A DNA stretch of 64,000 nt from a bacterium UBP14_UBA6098 (GTDB lineage Bacteria; UBP14; UBA6098): assembly GCA_002428525.1 (NCBI GenBank), contig DIWU01000032.1:16264-80263 (forward strand), in the 5' to 3' direction. The translations under genes and the position numbers were made by a program. A model generated the notes under the pieces. The model searched no databases and was not told where the DNA came from. It worked only from the letters and a program-made list of their open reading frames with translations. Within the stretch, counting starts at the first letter, position 1. Each line of letters starts with the position of its first letter. Of this stretch, positions 59,334 through 64,000 are shown one piece after another.

Positions 59334-60135
59334 ATTTATATAGATTCCTGTGTTGCTGTTCGTTGTAGTATTCCGCGCCGGTGAAGCTACCATAAACGTT
59401 GCCGATATAGAACACCACCCCCGAGACGATCAATCCAATCGAAAAACTCCGGTCTTCGTCCCAAAGGTAATACCCACCGGCAAAAGAACCGCCCACCGCC
59501 ACAAGATTCACGAGAGCATCCCCCCATCTGCCGAGATAGGCCCTCCCCGCACCGGGCATCACCGCGCTCATCGAGGCCGCAAGCCAAGGTGAACGGTTCG
59601 GAAGCGCCTCGCCGAGTGAACACATATCGGCCATAAAGGCAAACGATGGGACTAAATCCCCCTCGACGCCCGCGCAAAATACCCCGTCGGCAAAGCTGTA
59701 ATCTCTCAACCAAAAATAATTCCATCCTCGCAAATAATCAAGCGAAATTCTCGATTCAAGGCCAATATCAGAATAATAATCGTCGATTAACTCGAGCGAT
59801 CGCCTCGAATCGCCGTGCTTAAAGAATAATAGCGAGTGGCGATACATCGCGGCATTTTTAAGCGAATCCGCTTTGCTTTCGGCAATTATCTCGCTGAATA
59901 ACATCTGAGAGCGCGAATCCCAGTCTCCGTCTTCGAATAAAACTGCGGCGCGATATCTGGCCAATTCTGCAATAATATCATCTGAATAATTGTAATATAC
60001 ACGTAGATATTCTACGCCTGCGCGCTCATCCTTGCCCAACTTCGCGAGCTGGTCTGCAAACTCGAACTGCTTGAGCGCATCCGAACGCGCGACAAGAGAA
60101 AACGCTATCAGGGCGATTGCAATCGAGTGCCGCAT
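59284..60135 (-). CDS. Exported TPR protein with hydrophobic C-terminus
   Basis: A 283-residue protein with a signal peptide (MRHSIAIALIAFSLVARSDA). Residues about 22-165 look like helical TPR repeats (FEFADQLAKLGKDERAGVEYL). The C-terminal 100 residues hold two or three membrane-like helices beginning SAVMPGAGRAYLGRWGDALVN, reminiscent of DUF5683-type domains. The gene two upstream has the same plan. It overlaps yidD by 28 bases and the kinase-like gene by 50, so all are probably translated together. The function is unknown. Confidence 0.6.
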   Translation of the reverse strand: MRHSIAIALIAFSLVARSDALKQFEFADQLAKLGKDERAGVEYLRVYYNYSDDIIAELARYRAAVLFEDGDWDSRSQMLFSEIIAESKADSLKNAAMYRHSLLFFKHGDSRRSLELIDDYYSDIGLESRISLDYLRGWNYFWLRDYSFADGVFCAGVEGDLVPSFAFMADMCSLGEALPNRSPWLAASMSAVMPGAGRAYLGRWGDALVNLVAVGGSFAGGYYLWDEDRSFSIGLIVSGVVFYIGNVYGSFTGAEYYNEQQHRNLYKYAKDNAPRRPEELFRY

Positions 60136-60488
60136 TTTAGGTATCTTTCGACATCGTCCTTAAGTTTGCCCTTGTCGTCCTTAGAATAATATCTATCCGC
60201 AAAGCTGTTATCGCGAAGCAATCTGTCCGCGGTCATCGCAAATGCACTCAAGCTATTCGTTTTCTCGAAGGCTTGTCTTGAGAAATCCGAACAGCTCGGC
60301 GAAAACTTGCATCTTTCGCTGTCGAGATCTGTGATATATTTTTGATAGATTTTATGCATTGAATGCGCAATTATTTTTACAACATTAAATGATTTATGTT
60401 GAGGTACTTTTATGTTGCTATACAGCGTATCACTCGAAAATGTTACACTAATAAAGAAGACCATAGTAAATATTATCATTCGCAACAT
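60108..60488 (-). CDS. yidD: YidD-family protein with a signal peptide
   Basis: A 126-residue protein whose core matches YidD, the membrane-protein insertion efficiency factor: IYQKYITDLDSERCKFSPSC, then SDFSRQAFEKTN, where the two cysteines of the CxFxPSC motif are intact. Unlike ordinary YidD (about 75-85 residues, next to rnpA and yidC), it has an N-terminal hydrophobic signal (MLRMIIFTMVFFISVTFS) and an extra C-terminal tail, and lies between two TPR genes. It may act as an exported or membrane-bound variant. Overlaps with both neighbours imply one transcript. Confidence 0.75.
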   Translation of the reverse strand: MLRMIIFTMVFFISVTFSSDTLYSNIKVPQHKSFNVVKIIAHSMHKIYQKYITDLDSERCKFSPSCSDFSRQAFEKTNSLSAFAMTADRLLRDNSFADRYYSKDDKGKLKDDVERYLKCGTRLQSP

Positions 60489-61261
60489 AACCTATCCCCC
60501 ACAGCCTCGCGTGCGGCCCTCGTTCTCTCGTTTCGATTTAACCTCTCCGCGAAATCCCCCGATATCTCGGATCCTCCAAGCCAATAATGCGAACCGAAAA
60601 AGTAAAATAAAACAATAGCCCTCGGATAAAGCCCTCGCGAAATCCCATCGACAAAGGCCCATCCGAAAAGGCCGTTCACAAACGCCGAGCGAAGGCCCTC
60701 ATCTGTTTTACCGGTTAACAACATGCCGCTCCCGGGGACAATGAACGACATAATCCGTGCCAGCTCGGGCGATCGATAGCGAGGCCTTCGAACCCCTGAA
60801 AAGGCCCAATCCCCTTCGCTCGCAAGAACAATCGCATCATAAAACTCGCCGCGAAATTCATCGGGGCACAGAACGCGACCATCCTCGACAAATCGGCTCG
60901 CGCGGCAATAATCCCCATCGATAAAAGCCAACAAAATAAGCAATTCCAAGCTTTTCCGCTTAAGCTCGCCGCTCTCGGTCTCGTTAAAAATACTTAACAA
61001 AAGTCTTTGCGAATTCTGCAGGTCGCCGTTCTCCGCGCAGTCGATCGCGAGATTCAGTTTCGCAAAATGACATTCCTCGCCGCCAACACGCAAGATCTCA
61101 ACCTCGGCGTCGTCGGTAAGGCCATATCGCGAGAGTGCCTCCGCAAAATCATAACCCGAGACTTCGATCTTATCGGGGCATTCACTCTCGGCTTGCGAGG
61201 CCGAGGAAAGTGATAGATAAATAATCAAACAAAAAAACGCGGCGGTGAGCGGCTTAGGCAT
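60476..61261 (-). CDS. Exported TPR-like protein, paralogous plan
   Basis: A 261-residue protein. I prefer ATG 61261, which overlaps the barrel gene stop by 8; ATG 61285 is possible. Signal sequence LTAAFFCLIIYLSLSSASQA is followed by helical repeats (YDFAEALSRYGLTDDAEVEIL; NSQRLLLSIFNETESGE) to about residue 165. Then comes a hydrophobic end starting SFIVPGSGMLLTGKTDEGL, like SAVMPGAGRAYLG in the other TPR protein of this cluster. Five cysteines lie in the repeat part. The function is unknown; the shared layout suggests the pair acts with YidD. Confidence 0.6.
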   Translation of the reverse strand: MPKPLTAAFFCLIIYLSLSSASQAESECPDKIEVSGYDFAEALSRYGLTDDAEVEILRVGGEECHFAKLNLAIDCAENGDLQNSQRLLLSIFNETESGELKRKSLELLILLAFIDGDYCRASRFVEDGRVLCPDEFRGEFYDAIVLASEGDWAFSGVRRPRYRSPELARIMSFIVPGSGMLLTGKTDEGLRSAFVNGLFGWAFVDGISRGLYPRAIVLFYFFGSHYWLGGSEISGDFAERLNRNERTRAAREAVGDRLCCE

Positions 61262-62177
61262 CGCTTGGTTCCGGTGCATATACATTGATCCCGAACCTAT
61301 AGGAAATAGGCAGTTCGCTGTGGGTCGTCAGGGCCGCGCCGACAGTGATTCCCTTAAATACCGAAAAGTCCGCACCGGCGGAGACAGCGCCGTTATCGGT
61401 TCCCGCGCGAAAAGCGACTATCGACCGGTAAGACACCTCCGCTCCGGCGGAGTATTCGAGATACTTAGCCGAGGTTACAAGCGCGACCTCGGATGTAATC
61501 CTCCCGACAAAGCCGGAACCGAGATTCACGCGGTAGTTTCCACCGACGCGAAGATCGGGTGGGCCGAATTCATTAGTGCCGGTGCTCCATGACCCAGCCG
61601 ATATATTGGCGGCCACAAATCCGAGGTGGAGATTGGGCTTGGCCTCCCAATCGAGGCCGGCGGAGGCGAATCCACCGAAAGCGGTTTCATCGATAAGCGC
61701 GCGAAACATACCACCGGCGGATAAACCGATAGAGATATTTCTATTGATAGGTATAGCAAAGGCACCGCCGAGAGCCAAATCGTGGTGGCCCTTCGTTTCG
61801 GTCGAATAGGGGCGATTGTTCGGCCCGACCGGGGCGTCCGGATCGGGCAAGGCCGTGACATCGATTCCGCCGCCGCCGAGATATAGCGCAGTAAGGGCCA
61901 AATTGCCCCGAGGCGTCCTTATCGTGCCGCCGAGGGCGTCGGAGACAAGCAGGTTGCCGTAAAGCCCTTCGTGGCTCGCGTAAAAGCGAGGCCCGGAGAT
62001 ATTCGCCATCGCGGGGTTTCCGAAAACCGAGGTCGCGCCGCCCTCGATGAAACTCGAGCCGCCGAATCCAACTGAGATCATATCGCAATCCGCCGAAAGG
62101 AAATCCGCGACAAAGGCCTCGCCCATCGCGAACTGTGCGAGGACAAACATAAAAACTGTAATTGCAAATACTCTCAT
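61254..62177 (-). CDS. PorV-like outer-membrane beta-barrel
   Basis: A 307-residue protein starting at ATG 62177, which gives a signal peptide MRVFAITVFMFVLAQFAMG. The mature sequence is an alternating beta-strand pattern with a PorV/UPF0164-like opening: DMISVGFGGSSFIEGGATSV, then FGNPAMANI in place of the usual NPAG plug. It ends RFGINVYAPEPSDA, a barrel-like last strand. An ORF extension to 62267 lies over nrdJ and is not preferred. It may be an outer-membrane carrier for type IX cargo or a general porin-like protein. nrdJ ends 48 bases upstream. Confidence 0.7.
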   Translation of the reverse strand: MRVFAITVFMFVLAQFAMGEAFVADFLSADCDMISVGFGGSSFIEGGATSVFGNPAMANISGPRFYASHEGLYGNLLVSDALGGTIRTPRGNLALTALYLGGGGIDVTALPDPDAPVGPNNRPYSTETKGHHDLALGGAFAIPINRNISIGLSAGGMFRALIDETAFGGFASAGLDWEAKPNLHLGFVAANISAGSWSTGTNEFGPPDLRVGGNYRVNLGSGFVGRITSEVALVTSAKYLEYSAGAEVSYRSIVAFRAGTDNGAVSAGADFSVFKGITVGAALTTHSELPISYRFGINVYAPEPSDA

Positions 62178-62224
62178 ACCGAAAGGGTTCGCAATAGGCG
62201 TGCCATTCTCTAAACGAGGGATTT

Positions 62225-64000
62225 TTATCCGCACTTGCTGAAGCCGCAACTGTGGCACTTCTGGCAACCTTCCTCATAGAAGAGCCGAGAGCCGCAGTCC
62301 GGACAAATCGTGCCCATCTCGCCGTCGTTGTCGAAACCGGAATCGACCAGCTCGAAGGTGTTCGTCCGCTCGATTTTATCGGTCAAGGCCAACGAGTCGA
62401 ACTCCGAAACCTCGGAGTTTCCGGAATCCGCGCGTTTCAGCGCCTCGACATACCAGCGCATCGACTTAGCAATAGCATCCGGACAGGACTTGATCATCTC
62501 GCCGCGATCCCATACAGGCGTAGGGCAAGCTATCCCCTTGAGTTGTTCGATGATCTCCTCGATATCGACACCGCTCCGAAGGGCAAGGCTAATCAGCCGG
62601 GCGATCCCCTCCGACCAGCTCTGAGCGCATCCGCCGGATTTCCCGAGATGGGTGAACAGCTCGCAAGGCCCCTTTTCGTCCTCATTTAGAGTAATGTATA
62701 AGTTTCCGCAACCGGCGGCCACCTTGAAGGTCATTCCGCGAGTAATAATCGGCCTGTCGCGCTTGGTTCGGACATTGTCGATCGCCGGCGGAAGCGGCTT
62801 CGGGGCCTCTTTTTCCTGTGCGGCCTTCTTGAGGTTGAGCACCTGATTCTGGCGACTGCCGTCGCGATAGATGGTCACGCCTTTGCATCCGAGCTTATAG
62901 GAAAGCAGATATACATCGCGAACCTCCGCCTCGGTAGCCTGTTCGGGGAAATTGACGGTCTTGGAGACAGCGTTGTCGGTGTATTTTTGGAATGCGGCTT
63001 GAATCTTGACATGCCATTCCGGCGAGATATCGTGGCTCGTGACGAAAACCTTCCTGATCGATTCGGGTATCTCCTCGATATGGGCCACCGTGCCCTCTTC
63101 GATTATACGGCGCATTATCTTCTCCGAGAAAACACCCGCGCTCTTGAGGCTGTCCTCGAGATAGGGATTAACCTCGAGCATCCGCGTGCCGTCGAGGACA
63201 TTGCGCTCGAAGGCCAGCGCGAAAGCGGGTTCGATTCCGCCCGAGCAGGAGGAGATGATGCTGATAGTGCCGGTCGGCGCGATTGTCGTCACAGTGGCGT
63301 TGCGAACTCGCGGCATATCGGGATGATCGAAAGCGCTACCCTGAAAATTAGGGAATACCCCGCGCTCAGAGGCCAATTCCGCGGACTTCTTTCTCCCCTC
63401 ATTCTGAATGATCCCCATAACCTCCTCGGCCGCCGAAACCGCGGCCTCGGAATTGTAGGCGATACCCATTTTATAGAGCATATCGGCAAAACCCATAACC
63501 CCGAGCCCGATCTTGCGGTTGCCCTTGGTCTGTTCGGCAATCTGCGGTAGGGGATATTGGTTGGCGTCGATGACATTGTCGAGGAAATGCACCGCTTCGC
63601 GGACAACACTCCTGAGCTTGCGCGCATCGATCTTTCCGTTGGAAACGAATTCGGCGAGGTTTATGCTCCCGAGGTTGCAACTCTCATAGGGCAAAAGCGG
63701 TTGTTCGCCGCATGGATTAGTGGATTCGATCTCGCCGACATGCGGCGTCGGGTTGTCGCGGTTGATTCGGTCGATGAAGATGATTCCCGGCTCGCCGGTG
63801 CACCATGCCTGATGGATTATCTTGTTGAAAATATCGCGCGCGTTCTTCTCGCCGGCAACCTGCCCCGAGCGGGGGTTGCGAAGCTCGTAGTTCTCGCCGC
63901 TCTCAAAGGCTTGCATAAATTTATCCGTCACCGCAACCGAGATATTGAAGTTGTTAAGTTGCGAAAGATCGGCCTTGCAGGTGACAAACTCCTCGATATC
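62225..64000 (-). CDS. nrdJ: B12-dependent ribonucleotide reductase, 3' part
   Basis: The gene enters from beyond the window's right edge; 591 codons are visible. Class II reductase makes deoxyribonucleotides with adenosylcobalamin, independent of oxygen. Marks: NLNNFNIS-type lead (LSQLNNFNISVAV), NPCGEQPLLPYESCNLGSINLA with the radical-site Cys region, IGLGVMGFADMLYKMG, TTIAPTGTISIISSCSGGIEP, and LSYKLGCKGVTIYRDGSR. The C-terminal 100 residues carry the redox-shuttle zone and a four-Cys zinc finger (CPDCGSRL, CQKCHSCG). It probably heads the minus-strand series, with a barrel gene next. Confidence 0.95.
   Translation of the reverse strand, partial: DIEEFVTCKADLSQLNNFNISVAVTDKFMQAFESGENYELRNPRSGQVAGEKNARDIFNKIIHQAWCTGEPGIIFIDRINRDNPTPHVGEIESTNPCGEQPLLPYESCNLGSINLAEFVSNGKIDARKLRSVVREAVHFLDNVIDANQYPLPQIAEQTKGNRKIGLGVMGFADMLYKMGIAYNSEAAVSAAEEVMGIIQNEGRKKSAELASERGVFPNFQGSAFDHPDMPRVRNATVTTIAPTGTISIISSCSGGIEPAFALAFERNVLDGTRMLEVNPYLEDSLKSAGVFSEKIMRRIIEEGTVAHIEEIPESIRKVFVTSHDISPEWHVKIQAAFQKYTDNAVSKTVNFPEQATEAEVRDVYLLSYKLGCKGVTIYRDGSRQNQVLNLKKAAQEKEAPKPLPPAIDNVRTKRDRPIITRGMTFKVAAGCGNLYITLNEDEKGPCELFTHLGKSGGCAQSWSEGIARLISLALRSGVDIEEIIEQLKGIACPTPVWDRGEMIKSCPDAIAKSMRWYVEALKRADSGNSEVSEFDSLALTDKIERTNTFELVDSGFDNDGEMGTICPDCGSRLFYEEGCQKCHSCGFSKCG

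Overview
The window reads as a chromosomal segment of a Gram-negative-type bacterium from a poorly characterised lineage, most likely in or near the FCB (Fibrobacterota-Chlorobiota-Bacteroidota) group. Three secreted proteins end in a type IX-secretion-like tail (HPNPFNS, then IFD(I/L)AGR, then SGVY or GLY, ending YLK or LLK), and two beta-barrels resemble PorV. An outer membrane and LPS are implied by KdsD (Kdo pathway), GDP-rhamnose genes, BamD-like and OmpA-family proteins. B12-dependent ribonucleotide reductase, FeoAB and retractable type IV pili fit an anaerobic or microaerophilic life. The taxon is inferred from gene content only. Genes are dense, often overlap by 1-50 bases, and frequently use TTG starts.

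Layout. 1-11.7 kb: end of NAD synthetase, then a surface-polysaccharide locus (kdsD, two flippases, methyltransferase, phosphoribosyltransferase-HAD protein, three GT4 glycosyltransferases, gmd and rmd). Its middle (about 2.57-7.5 kb) is visibly AT-richer, and the change falls inside genes at both edges. 11.7-18.5 kb: two secreted tail-bearing proteins around pdxA, then an M19 dipeptidase. 18.5-27.6 kb: mgtE behind a leader with a small acidic/proline ORF and a hairpin over the ribosome-binding site; a structured non-coding stretch; cmk-rpsA; two OmpA proteins with thrombospondin type 3 repeats; a DUF2279-like protein. 27.7-33.3 kb: rimO, a TPR protein, a BamD-like lipoprotein, nadD and adenine deaminase. 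33.5-41.9 kb: pilB, a hybrid degenerate pilus ATPase, pilT, pilC, a PilS-like kinase and a secreted esterase carrying an in-frame palindromic repeat. 42-51 kb: mtgA and a divergent signalling locus. 51.3-57 kb: EIIA-Ntr-like protein, BsuPI-like lipoprotein, PLD-like protein, the feoA-feoB-small-Cys-protein operon, and a PorV-OmpA fusion. 57-64 kb: a minus-strand series nrdJ, PorV-like barrel, TPR protein, YidD, TPR protein, phytol/dolichol-kinase-like protein, purH.

The strongest candidates for something undescribed are: (1) the mgtE leader, resembling MgtL-type magnesium sensing but in a different gene family; (2) the PilT/GspE hybrid ATPase that has lost the His box; (3) the split-receptor phosphorelay at 42.8-51.0 kb; (4) the TPR-YidD-TPR module. 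I saw no tRNA, rRNA, CRISPR array, insertion sequence or prophage.
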